A stretch of 64,000 bases of DNA from Paraburkholderia humisilvae. GTDB lineage: Bacteria; Pseudomonadota; Gammaproteobacteria; Burkholderiales; Burkholderiaceae. The stretch's first letter is position 1, and every line of letters begins with the position of its first letter. The notes beneath the pieces are model-generated. The model was not told where the DNA came from and searched no databases. It saw only the letters and a program-made list of their open reading frames with translations. Below, piece by piece: positions 26,580 to 34,659 of the stretch. The stretch spans positions 124,001-188,000 of the forward strand of contig NZ_CADIKH010000006.1 in the NCBI RefSeq assembly GCF_902859855.1, written 5' to 3'. A program made the position numbers and the translations under genes.

Positions 26580-27019
26580 GACTTGCACTCCTTAACAGTT
26601 GAATATGAAATCGGAAGCTGGCCGTCGAGCCGGCCACAACGCTACACACTGCTCAACGCAAATGTGCTGAACCATTCAACGCCGACCATTGGACTGGCCC
26701 ATCAGCGATGGCCTCGCGCTGACCTGGCGGCGCCAACGCGTTTGCGCTGGGGGAAATGTAGTTTTGCAGGGGACATGCGTAAAGACATACGATCGAACGC
26801 GCCCGCGCGACGATCGTCGAGTGTTCCGACACCTCGGTGTCAGTGAAAGGAGGGGGTTGATACGGCGGCGTGCGGCGGCCGATCCCATCGGATAACCGGC
26901 ATGGCCGGAAAACTATCCTTTCGCACAAGCCGCTTGCACCACTCGACATTGCGCGAGCGATCGGTGCGGCCAGCAGCGGAAGCGAAAGAGCCCGTCAACG
27001 TGACGGGCTTACCGGAGAA
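26580..27019. other. Intergenic region with a terminator and a dyad
   Basis: 440 bases between the DUF4148 and sulfotransferase genes. TGGCCG (26619-26624) and CGGCCA (26631-26636) form a dyad 40-57 bases upstream of the DUF4148 start. The terminator at 26989-27010 is listed separately. Short frames here overlap each other and match nothing known. Confidence 0.45.
26989..27010 (-). terminator. Rho-independent terminator of the sulfotransferase gene
   Basis: A 9-bp perfect stem (AGCCCGTCA 26989-26997, TGACGGGCT 27001-27009) with a 3-base loop. Read on the minus strand it starts 10 bases after the sulfotransferase stop and is followed by CTCTTTC. This is the clearest intrinsic terminator in the window. 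Confidence 0.75.
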
Positions 27020-28249
27020 TTACTGGACGACGACTTCCTGATCGATGCCGAAGTGCGCCATATAGTCACGGTATCGCCCGCGCTCCTCGTCCGGCCGCAA
27101 GCCGAAGTCCGCGAAGCGGTAGACGTTTCTGCCGTAGCCGCCGGTTGGTTTGCGCGCGATATGCTCCCGCAGCCGCTCGCGGAACGACGGCGTGAATTCG
27201 AGTCCGAAGTGGTCGTAAATCTGCTGTACCGTGTCGAGCGGCGCGGCGGTGAGCGCCTTGTAGTGAACGTGGAACACATGCTTGTCTGGCCACAGATCCT
27301 GCTTGTCCGCGGCGACGATTTGCTGCGCGCCGTTCGCCCAGTCGGAACTCACCTGATGGCCGATCGCATGCTGGTCGATACGCTTCGCAAACGGCCGGCG
27401 CAGCACTTCCGTGAGCCGCGCGACCGACGGCAGCACCTTGAGCGGATCGCGATGCGTGAAGATCACGCGCGCATCCGGGTACACCTCACGCAGCGCTTCC
27501 ATCGCGAACACGTGGTCAGGGCACTTCAGCACGCAACGCGTCGCGCGTGAGCCTTGCAGGTGCTGCAGGAATCGCCGGTGCGTACGGTAACCCTGCACGT
27601 GGCCGGCCTGTTGCACCCAACGCTTGTACGACGGCACGTGGTAGATCGTCTCGAAGCGCAGGCTGCGGAAGCTGTGCGCGGTGAACTCGGTGCATTCCTG
27701 CGGTGTCAGCGCATCGAACGGATGAACGTTGCGCAGATCCGGCGCAAGCCGGTGAAAGAAGTCGAACTGGCGCTGCACCTTGTTCGGGCCGGCGCGGCGC
27801 CCGGCTGCGGGATGGTCGGGATACGGGTAGATTGCCTGCCAGCACCGCGGCGTGAAACTGGCGTCGTCTTCGGCGAGCAGCGAGTGGAGAAACGACGAGC
27901 CGCTGCGCGGCATGCCGAGCACGAAGATCGGCTGGGTGATCGGCCGCTGCAGGATGGTCGGATCGTCGAGCTCACGGTCGCGCAAAATCAGCAGATTCGT
28001 CAGCAGCCGCAGGTTGTCCCAGTGTGTCGATACGCGGCCGAACAGGTTCAGGTCGGCTTCCTCATGGACCGCCGTCTGCAACTGGTTCAGCGCGTCTTCG
28101 ATCGGCTCGGGACCGAAATCGTGCAGTCCGGTCCTCGCGCGTGCACTCGATAGCAGTTCGGCTGCGCAAAGCGGGGCGCTGCTGAGTGCGACTCGCGAGA
28201 TGCTGTTTGCGTTGTGTATCCATTGCTTGAACAAGATACCCTCCCGCAT
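27020..28249 (-). CDS. PAPS-dependent sulfotransferase family protein
   Basis: A 409-residue protein of the bacterial sulfotransferase family (PF13469 type), which transfers sulfate from PAPS to hydroxyls or amines. The 5'-phosphosulfate loop is VLGMPRSGSSFLHSLLA (about residues 112-128); the 3'-phosphate site is VIFTHRDPLKVLPSVARL. The last 60 residues contain a conserved Lys/Gly/Tyr stretch (RKPTGGYGRNVYRF). No PAPS synthesis genes are nearby and the acceptor is unknown. Start uncertain: ATG 28249 lacks an upstream ribosome site, while GGGAGGG lies inside the gene five bases before an in-frame TTG at 28234. Confidence 0.85.
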   Translation of the reverse strand: MREGILFKQWIHNANSISRVALSSAPLCAAELLSSARARTGLHDFGPEPIEDALNQLQTAVHEEADLNLFGRVSTHWDNLRLLTNLLILRDRELDDPTILQRPITQPIFVLGMPRSGSSFLHSLLAEDDASFTPRCWQAIYPYPDHPAAGRRAGPNKVQRQFDFFHRLAPDLRNVHPFDALTPQECTEFTAHSFRSLRFETIYHVPSYKRWVQQAGHVQGYRTHRRFLQHLQGSRATRCVLKCPDHVFAMEALREVYPDARVIFTHRDPLKVLPSVARLTEVLRRPFAKRIDQHAIGHQVSSDWANGAQQIVAADKQDLWPDKHVFHVHYKALTAAPLDTVQQIYDHFGLEFTPSFRERLREHIARKPTGGYGRNVYRFADFGLRPDEERGRYRDYMAHFGIDQEVVVQ

Positions 28250-28846
28250 GCTGCCGGGTTGTAGTGCGACGTGCGTCAGGACTGTTTATGCAAGTCGATT
28301 GCAAGCGTCGACGAATCGGGCTGACTCGTTTGCGATCCTGTCGATCGCAAGCCCATCCGCTGAACGGTGCAGCGCCGCGATCATTCTAATTCATCGAGTC
28401 GTTTCAACTCAGCATCGGGCGAATTCGCTTGCGCGACGCGGCATCGCGATCAACGACGCGGCGTACGCGCAGGCGGATTGCCCAGCACGCTGACCAAAGC
28501 AGTCAAACATGTGATCCATTCGGGATACCCAGGCACTATCGAACCGAGCGGTTGGGGACGATGGGTGTCGACCCACGCGCCATTCGGATAATGGGCACGG
28601 GCACTTGCATCGCGCACGAGTGCGCTGACGCATTGGCCTGCGCATGCCGCGAGCGCCGATGTGTGGAGCAAGTGAGGGGGCGATCCTTCGCCGGCGGCGA
28701 ACGGCGCTGAGGTAAAAGGACACACGCGCACATCTGTGTGACCGCAAGATGACGGCCACTGACTGCGCGAACGGAAGAGAGTCGCCCGTAACGAATGGTA
28801 ATAACTCGGCGCGCGTCCGGGTTGTCTCGCGCGGCGCGGCGGCAGC
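28250..28846. other. Long intergenic region, no gene seen
   Basis: 597 bases upstream of the sulfotransferase gene. Frames of 74-116 codons occur on both strands and overlap each other; all are Arg/Ala/Ser-rich shadow-like translations. I see no RNA gene, strong hairpin or recognisable promoter. Confidence 0.4.
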
Positions 28847-29137
28847 CTAGAGGCCGTTGATCAGATTCGTGAGGATGTCTGCGGCGATCATCGCGGCTGC
28901 GTTGAGCGGGGCGGGCCGCTCGGCCGGTTTGAACACCGCGTCGCCACGGCGAATCTTGCGGCGCGATACCGCGCACGTGCCTGAAGTGTGTGCCGAGCGG
29001 CGGCGCCAACGCTGTTCGCCATAGTGGCATTTGCCGGGTTCAACCCAGCGGATCACCAGCGTGTTTTCGGAGCGCTCGAGAATTTCGATGCGCAAACCGT
29101 TGGCACCGATCAGTGGTACGCACTCTAACGTCGTCAT
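28847..29137 (-). CDS. DUF3331 protein
   Basis: A 96-residue protein matching the Burkholderiaceae DUF3331 family. Start ATG 29137 with GGAG six bases upstream; a longer frame to 29536 is open but unsupported. The family pattern is visible: LVIRWVEPGKCHYGEQRW, then a Cys/Arg-rich segment TCAVSRRKIRRGDAVFKP and the ending NAAAMIAADIL. No function is established. A hairpin lies just upstream of its ribosome site. Confidence 0.75.
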   Translation of the reverse strand: MTTLECVPLIGANGLRIEILERSENTLVIRWVEPGKCHYGEQRWRRRSAHTSGTCAVSRRKIRRGDAVFKPAERPAPLNAAAMIAADILTNLINGL

Positions 29138-29468
29138 GGTCGGCTCCGTAAATTCGGGTGTGCCCGAATGTAGTCCCGTCGGCGCGCCAGCGCCATTGTG
29201 CGGGCGTTGAAATACTGTTGCCTGATCCGAAATAATTAGGATGAAAGCTTTTAACCGTACGGCGCTATGGGGCTGGGCGCCGCGCAGCGCCCGATCGATC
29301 CTATTACCGCAACAAGCTCTTGTACCTGGTGCGGGCCGGCACAGGCCGCCAGGCGGGGCGCTCCCGTCCTTTAAGATGTGCAGACCGGCGGACTGTCCGG
29401 CGTGCGCGGGACTTCCCGTGCGCGCCGGCAAACAGCCCTCGCCCCCCAATAACACATGAAGAGGCCAT
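29138..29468. other. Divergent intergenic region
   Basis: 331 bases between the DUF3331 gene and the AI-2E type permease. Apart from the hairpin at 29152-29169 it contains an AT-rich stretch near 29225-29260 (AAATAATTAGG, GCTTTTAACC) that could hold promoters. No gene is supported. Confidence 0.4.
29152..29169 (-). promoter_or_regulatory. Hairpin or operator directly upstream of the DUF3331 ribosome site
   Basis: ATTCGGG (29152-29158) and CCCGAAT (29163-29169) are perfect inverted repeats with a 4-base loop, 15-32 bases upstream of the start codon. It could be an operator or an mRNA leader structure controlling translation. Confidence 0.4.
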
Positions 29469-30575
29469 ATGATTCCACGCCCACCCGCTGTTCCTCCGGG
29501 GCCCTCGCCACGCGTGCCGCCACCCGGCGCCGACATGCACAGTCGCCGCAGGATGCAGCGCTTCGCGTCGGTCGCGCTCTATACCGGACTTGTCCTGCTC
29601 GCGTTATGGGTGGTGCGCGATTTCATCCCGGCCGTCGCGTGGGCCTGCGTGATCGCGACCTCGTTGTGGCCGCTCTTTCGCAAGCTCGAGCGGCAGCCCG
29701 GGCTGAACGGCCGCACCACGATCATCGCCACGCTCCTGACGATCGTGATCGCGCTGCTGCTTGTGCTGCCGGTCGGCATCGGCATCGCGCAGGCGGCCGC
29801 CGAGGCGCACGACCTCGCCATCTGGTTGCACAGCGTCGAACAGAACGGCGTGCCGATCCCGGACTTCATTGCGAATCTGCCGTTTGGGTCAGAGCCGGTC
29901 ACCCACTGGTGGAATACGAACTTAGGACAGCCGTTAAAGGCGTCGCCCGCCATGAAGGGGCTGCATGGACATGAGGTGGTCATGTTCGGCCGGAATTTCG
30001 GCATCCGGGCGGTCCACGCGTTGATGGTGTTTGCCTTCACGCTGGTTACGCTGTTCGTGATTTTTCAGGCAGGGCCGAGCCTGTCGGGTGCGGTGCTCAA
30101 GGGCATGCGCCGTGCGTTCGGCGCGGAGAGCGCGCAGCTCGCCGAGCGCATGGCCGCGGCCGTGCGCGGCACGGTGTCGGGCCTGGTCGTGGTCGGGATC
30201 GGTGAAGGGGTGTTGCTCGGCATTGCCTACGCGGTGACCGGCGTGCCGCACGCGACGCTGCTCGGGCTGATCACCGCGATTGCCGCGATGCTGCCGTTCT
30301 GCGCGCCGATCGTCTTCTGCGGCGCGGGCTTATGGCTGTTCCTGCAAGGCGGCACCGCGGGCGCGATCGGCCTCGTCGTGTTCGGCTTTGCGGTCGTATT
30401 TATCGCGGAACATTTTGTGCGCCCGGTGCTGATCGGCAATTCGACGCGGCTGCCGTTTCTGCTTGTTCTGTTCGGCATCCTGGGCGGCGCGGAAACCTTC
30501 GGATTGCTCGGCGTGTTTATCGGGCCCGCGCTGATGACCATTCTGATGGTGTTGTGGACCGATTTCGTTCGATGA
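29469..30575 (+). CDS. AI-2E family transporter (YdiK/PerM type permease)
   Basis: A 368-residue inner-membrane protein starting at ATG 29469 after GAGG. A Pro-rich N-terminal 25 residues precede about seven or eight hydrophobic segments. The family pattern is clear: WVVRDFIPAVAWACVIA, IIFQ-like VIFQAGPSLSGAVLKGM, GIGEGVLLGIAYAVTGVPHA, and the C-terminal FGILGGAETFGLLGVFIGPA. The family is named for autoinducer-2 export in one member, but other members transport ions such as Na+/H+, so the substrate is not assigned. Confidence 0.87.
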   Translation: MIPRPPAVPPGPSPRVPPPGADMHSRRRMQRFASVALYTGLVLLALWVVRDFIPAVAWACVIATSLWPLFRKLERQPGLNGRTTIIATLLTIVIALLLVLPVGIGIAQAAAEAHDLAIWLHSVEQNGVPIPDFIANLPFGSEPVTHWWNTNLGQPLKASPAMKGLHGHEVVMFGRNFGIRAVHALMVFAFTLVTLFVIFQAGPSLSGAVLKGMRRAFGAESAQLAERMAAAVRGTVSGLVVVGIGEGVLLGIAYAVTGVPHATLLGLITAIAAMLPFCAPIVFCGAGLWLFLQGGTAGAIGLVVFGFAVVFIAEHFVRPVLIGNSTRLPFLLVLFGILGGAETFGLLGVFIGPALMTILMVLWTDFVR

Positions 30576-30619
30576 GTGTAATCGAGCCAAGACCGTTCGC
30601 GGTTGAGCGGGCCTTGACG

Positions 30620-31522
30620 TCATCCCCCCGCTTGGGTGCACGCCAGTGCATATTTGAGTGCGGCGGGCAGTAACGCCGCCCAAACGTCCCAGTTATGCCC
30701 GCCGCCAATAATGCGCAGCGCGGCCGGGTTGCCCGCTGCGCGCAAGTGCGTGTATAGCGTCGACGCTTCGGCCTGGATCACGAGGTCGTCGTCGCCGGCG
30801 GCGATAAAGATGGGCAGGCGGTACGGCTGGCTCAGGTAGCGCTGCCACAGCGCCGGGTAGTTCAGCGCGTGCCAGACATCCGGCTCGAACTGGCGCTCGC
30901 CGAACACGCCGACGTGGCGCGCGGCGGACTGCGGCGGCGGTTCGGTCGAATAGATCGCGGGGCTCAGCAGCAGCGCACCGCAAAAGCGCTCGGGTTGCAG
31001 CATCGCGTAGCGCAGCGCGCCGAATCCACCCATCGATACGCCGCCGATCACGCGGTTCTTGCGGTCGCCGGATACCGCATAGTGCGTTTCGATGGTCGGC
31101 AGCAATTCGGTGAAGAACGCGGTTTCGATCTTTTCCTTGCGATCGACGTACCAGTCCGTGCCGCCTTGTGGCATCACGATGACCACGGGCGGAATGTCCT
31201 TGTGCGCGATCAACGTGTCGGCGGTGGTTTGCAGACGGCCCTGCGTTACCCAGTGCATGGCGTCGTCGTTGTTACCGTGCAGCAGATACAGCACCGGATA
31301 GCGCGGGCCATCCGCGCGATAACCCGGCGGCAGGTAGACCACGTACGACCAGTCGCGCTGCAGCGCATTCGAACGCAACGAGCGGCTCTGGACCATGCTG
31401 CCGCCCGCCGTGGTCACGCCCGCCGTCGCGCCATTGCCCACCGCGGCCGCCGCGCGCGGGGCGACGGCAAGCGTCGCCGCGCAATACAGGAAGGCGATCA
31501 GCGGGCGGAACAGTCTGCGCAT
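30620..31522 (-). CDS. Exported esterase (esterase D / PF00756 type)
   Basis: A 300-residue alpha/beta hydrolase with a signal peptide (MRRLFRPLIAFLYCAATLAVAPRAAA). The nucleophile elbow is GGVSMGGFGALRYAM; the catalytic Asp probably lies in AAGDDDLV and the His in GGGHNWDVW. The oxyanion region is YLLHGNNDDAMHWV. The family includes S-formylglutathione hydrolase, mycolyltransferases and feruloyl or acetyl esterases. It follows opgC-like gene with 45 bp between them on the same strand, suggesting an operon that adds and removes acyl groups on a periplasmic or exported glycan. Confidence 0.83.
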   Translation of the reverse strand: MRRLFRPLIAFLYCAATLAVAPRAAAAVGNGATAGVTTAGGSMVQSRSLRSNALQRDWSYVVYLPPGYRADGPRYPVLYLLHGNNDDAMHWVTQGRLQTTADTLIAHKDIPPVVIVMPQGGTDWYVDRKEKIETAFFTELLPTIETHYAVSGDRKNRVIGGVSMGGFGALRYAMLQPERFCGALLLSPAIYSTEPPPQSAARHVGVFGERQFEPDVWHALNYPALWQRYLSQPYRLPIFIAAGDDDLVIQAEASTLYTHLRAAGNPAALRIIGGGHNWDVWAALLPAALKYALACTQAGG

Positions 31523-31567
31523 GGACGATGAAAACGACGGGAGCCAAAGCGAAGGGCCCGCGCACGC

Positions 31568-32668
31568 CTAGTTCGACGAGTTGCCGAAGCGCGGCGCGAA
31601 GGCCCGCGAAATCGGCGCCGCAGCCTTTGCGACCGCGATCAGCGCGCCGATCGCCACCGCGTCCGCCACGAGGCCGAGCGGCACGTCGAGATAACCGTTG
31701 GTCGCCTTGAACAGCAGCGAATCGACGACGAGGGAAATCACCGTGCCCGCGACGAAGCATAGCAGCCCTTGACGTCCGACGTGGGCGATCCACGGTAGCC
31801 GCTGCGCGAGCGCTTTGGCCCAGCCCACGCGAACCAGGTGCGCGGCGAGCCACGCGATCGCGATGAAGTTCGATAGGCGCAGCCACGACAGATTCTGTTT
31901 GAAGCTGCCATCCAGTGGCGTGGTTTCGATGAACAGCTTGTAGTACGCGCCCGTTGCGACAACACAAACCGCGATGGCCGTGGCGAGCCAACCGAGACGA
32001 TGCATGTTCACGCGTTCATACACCGGCTGGCAGCGCGCGAGCACACCGAGCACGAACATCAATTGCCACGCGCACGGGTTGAAGTCCCATTGCGCACCGT
32101 CCGCAAGGGGCAGCATGCCTTCGATTGCGGGCGCCACCGCCCACAGCGCGACGCTGCCCGCCAGCAGGCGCCACGGCTTGCTGCGTGCGAGCGGCAGAAT
32201 GGCCGGCACGGACAACGCGAAGAGCGCATACATCGGCAGCACCGATGCGAGATAGGGCTGACGCCGGAACAGCAGAAGGTCGCCGAGTACCGGTGCAGGG
32301 GTGTCGAGCAGATCGTCGAGATCGGTGGTCGCGAGATTCGGCGCGTCGACGTGCAACGCGGTGAGCGCGGCGGTGACGACCAGCATCAGTACCGCGGTGA
32401 CCAGAAACGCGCGATACAGCTCAAGTGCGCGGTGCAGGAAGCGTTGTCGCGCGATCGCTTCGGTGTGGCGGTCGGCGAGCGAACAATACGCGGTTGCCGT
32501 CGCGAAGCCACCAAGGAATACGAACACCTCGGCGGCATCGCACAGCGCGTACGCATGCAGCGTGAAGCGCGACAGGATGCTGCCGCCGATGTGATCAACG
32601 ACGATCACGAGCAGCACGAGTCCGCGAAAAAAATCCAGTTCGACAAGACGGGGTGACTTTGGGGGCAT
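31568..32668 (-). CDS. opgC: OpgC-like membrane acyltransferase
   Basis: A 366-residue protein of the OpgC family (acyltransferase 3 relatives), which adds succinyl groups to osmoregulated periplasmic glucans. ATG 32668 is preferred over the TTG at 32686. The family N-terminus is present (LVELDFFRGLVLLVIVVDHIGG), then AEVFVFLGGFATATAY and about ten hydrophobic segments. No opgGH glucan synthesis genes are in the window. It is divergent from the exopolysaccharide operon start at 33047, so an alternative role is acylation of that polymer. Confidence 0.85.
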   Translation of the reverse strand: MPPKSPRLVELDFFRGLVLLVIVVDHIGGSILSRFTLHAYALCDAAEVFVFLGGFATATAYCSLADRHTEAIARQRFLHRALELYRAFLVTAVLMLVVTAALTALHVDAPNLATTDLDDLLDTPAPVLGDLLLFRRQPYLASVLPMYALFALSVPAILPLARSKPWRLLAGSVALWAVAPAIEGMLPLADGAQWDFNPCAWQLMFVLGVLARCQPVYERVNMHRLGWLATAIAVCVVATGAYYKLFIETTPLDGSFKQNLSWLRLSNFIAIAWLAAHLVRVGWAKALAQRLPWIAHVGRQGLLCFVAGTVISLVVDSLLFKATNGYLDVPLGLVADAVAIGALIAVAKAAAPISRAFAPRFGNSSN

Positions 32669-33046
32669 GGTGTGCGCGGGGGACAAAGCCGCAACGAGGC
32701 TCGCGACGAGCGACCCTCGGACAGACTGCGTCGCGCCGAACGCGGTTCCCGCTACGCACCGGTTTCACGGCTGAAAAGTGTTTCACGACATTACGGGGCG
32801 TGCGCAGTGAAGGCGCGTTGCAGGCTCGCAGGGGGCACGTCGTCACCGTTGACAAAAAAGAGATGAGCGCATGGCGAAAACGGTTCGGAGATTGGCCGAA
32901 CTTGATTGAATCGCGCTTTTACGATGGGCGGCTCTTCAAAACCGAGGTTTTCAGTTTTTCCTTTGCGTGGTGTCCGGTGATGCGCAGTCGAATCGATATC
33001 AGCCCGACGGACATGCAAGCAGCGAAAAGCCGGCTGAATTCATTTC
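32669..33046. other. Divergent control region between opgC-like gene and the EPS operon
   Basis: 378 bases that should hold the EPS operon promoter. GTTCGG (32883-32888) and CCGAAC (32896-32901) form a dyad with a 7-base spacer. TTGACA occurs at 32849-32854 but the base at the expected -10 position (TGGCGA, 32872-32877) is a poor match. No JUMPstart-like element was recognised. No gene is supported. Confidence 0.45.
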
Positions 33047-34219
33047 ATGTTGTGCAGGATATCGAAAGGTGCACGCGCAACGGCTGTGGTCCGTTGCGCA
33101 CTATTGTGGGTGGCCGCGTCGGCCGTGCTGTGCGCGTGCACCGTCGCGCCGGGCATGCGTGTGGAGCGCGACGCGTCCACCGGACCGGGTGAGGCGGGCA
33201 GTGCTGCGGTGCGTGCCGATAAGGGTAGCGCGAGCAGTGCGAACGGCGTACCCATCCACGAAATCGACGCGGCGTTGCTCGCGCAGATGCGCAGCGGCGT
33301 TGCGAACACAGCGGCACTCGACCTGTTTTCGACCGCCCGTCCGTACACGCTCGGCGTCGGCGATGTGCTGCAGATCACCGTGTGGGATCACCCCGAACTC
33401 GCGGCTGCGCAAGGTGCGCAGAACCCGACCCAGGTGCGCGCCGCGGATGCGCCCGCCGGATTCGTCGTCGACGATTCGGGCTGCATTCAGTTTCCGTATG
33501 CGGGCAGCGTACGCGTCGCCGGTCTGAAGACTGACGAAGCGCGCGATCTGCTGACGCGTCGTCTCGCGAACGTCTTCCGCAATCCGCAGGTGACTGTGCG
33601 CGTCGCGTCATTCCGTTCCGCGCAAGTTTATGTCGATGGCGAAGTGCATACGCCCGGCGTGCAGCCGATCAACGATATTCCGATGACGCTTTATGAAGCA
33701 GTGAGCCGCGCCGGCGGCTTCACGGCCGCTGCCGACCAGAGCCGCATGGTACTGGTCCGTGACGGCCGTTCGTATCCGGTCGACCTGTCGCAGCTTTTCG
33801 AGCAGCAGAAGAACCCGGCGAAGATCGTGCTGCGCGACGGCGACCTGCTGCGGGTCGTTTCGCGCGATGAAAATGGCGTATTCGTGATGGGCGAGATCAA
33901 CCATCCGGCGACCGCGGTTCCCATGAAGAACGGCCGGCTCACGCTGAGCGATGCGTTGTCGCAGGCAGGCAGCCTGAACCCGACCACGGCCGATGCGGCA
34001 CAAATGTATGTGATTCGCGGGGCGCTGTCGGGCGCGCCAGGTGTGTATCACCTCGACGCACGTTCACCGGTCGCGATGCTGCTCGCCAACCAGTTCGAGC
34101 TGCAACCGAAGGACGTGGTCTATGTCGATAGCACCAGACTGGCGCGCTTTAGCCGCGTGCTGAGCCAGTTGCTGCCAGCGATCAATGCCGGCCTGACTGC
34201 CGCGGTGGTGAGTAAATGA
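33047..34219 (+). CDS. wza: Outer-membrane polysaccharide export protein (Wza/EpsA type)
   Basis: Forms the outer-membrane channel of a Wzy-dependent export machine. The 390-residue product has a lipoprotein-like signal (WVAASAVLCACTVAPG; the lipid-bearing Cys is probably the second one). The Poly_export domain is recognisable: YTLGVGDVLQITVWDHPEL, PYAGSVRVAGLKTDEARDLL, then SLBB-type repeats (VYVDGEVHTPGVQPIND; VFVMGEINHPATAVPM). It is the first gene of a co-directional operon and overlaps the phosphatase gene by 4 bases (ATGA). Confidence 0.93.
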   Translation: MLCRISKGARATAVVRCALLWVAASAVLCACTVAPGMRVERDASTGPGEAGSAAVRADKGSASSANGVPIHEIDAALLAQMRSGVANTAALDLFSTARPYTLGVGDVLQITVWDHPELAAAQGAQNPTQVRAADAPAGFVVDDSGCIQFPYAGSVRVAGLKTDEARDLLTRRLANVFRNPQVTVRVASFRSAQVYVDGEVHTPGVQPINDIPMTLYEAVSRAGGFTAAADQSRMVLVRDGRSYPVDLSQLFEQQKNPAKIVLRDGDLLRVVSRDENGVFVMGEINHPATAVPMKNGRLTLSDALSQAGSLNPTTADAAQMYVIRGALSGAPGVYHLDARSPVAMLLANQFELQPKDVVYVDSTRLARFSRVLSQLLPAINAGLTAAVVSK

Positions 34220-34656
34220 GCGGCGGGGTCCTGATGGTGTGCACGGCGAACGTGTGCCGCAGCCCGGTTGCGCAAGTGCTGCTCGCGAGCCGCATGCCGG
34301 GCGTCGCGGTGGCCTCGGCTGGCGTGCGCGCGTTTGCCGGCCGCGCTGCGGACGCGCTCGCGGTGCGGCTGATGGCAACACGTGGCCTCGATTTGAGCAC
34401 GCATGCGGCGACCCCGCTCGCGGAGCGGCACGTACGTGATGCCGCGCTCATTCTGACCATGACGCGCGAGCAACGCGATGCGCTGGTTCGTGCGTGGCCC
34501 CATGCGCAAGGCAAGGTTCAACGGCTGGGCGAAGCCGGCGGCTTCGATGTCGTCGATCCGTACCGGCGCAATCCGTTCATCTTCGAGCTGGCGATCGCAC
34601 AGATCGAGCAAGGGCTCGCCGACTGGCGGCACGCCATCGGTCAACTGAGCCGCTGA
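34216..34656 (+). CDS. wzb: Low-molecular-weight protein-tyrosine phosphatase (Wzb/EpsP type)
   Basis: Dephosphorylates the Wzc-type kinase, which cycles polymer length control. The 146-residue protein has the P-loop C-x5-R-S near the N-terminus (CTANVCRS, Cys9 to Arg15) and the general acid in DPYR (Asp114). ATG overlaps the wza stop, so translation is likely coupled. It is followed 3 bases later by the kinase gene. Members are known from exopolysaccharide clusters of Ralstonia and Burkholderia. Confidence 0.93.
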   Translation: MSGGVLMVCTANVCRSPVAQVLLASRMPGVAVASAGVRAFAGRAADALAVRLMATRGLDLSTHAATPLAERHVRDAALILTMTREQRDALVRAWPHAQGKVQRLGEAGGFDVVDPYRRNPFIFELAIAQIEQGLADWRHAIGQLSR

Positions 34657-34659
34657 TTC

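Noticed and set aside
28250..28846. Several 70-115 codon frames in a 597-bp gap
   Set aside because: Overlapping frames on both strands, shadow-like composition, no ribosome site or family match.
32849..32877. TTGACA as -35 of an EPS operon promoter
   Set aside because: The hexamer at the right distance (TGGCGA) is a poor -10, so the promoter cannot be called.
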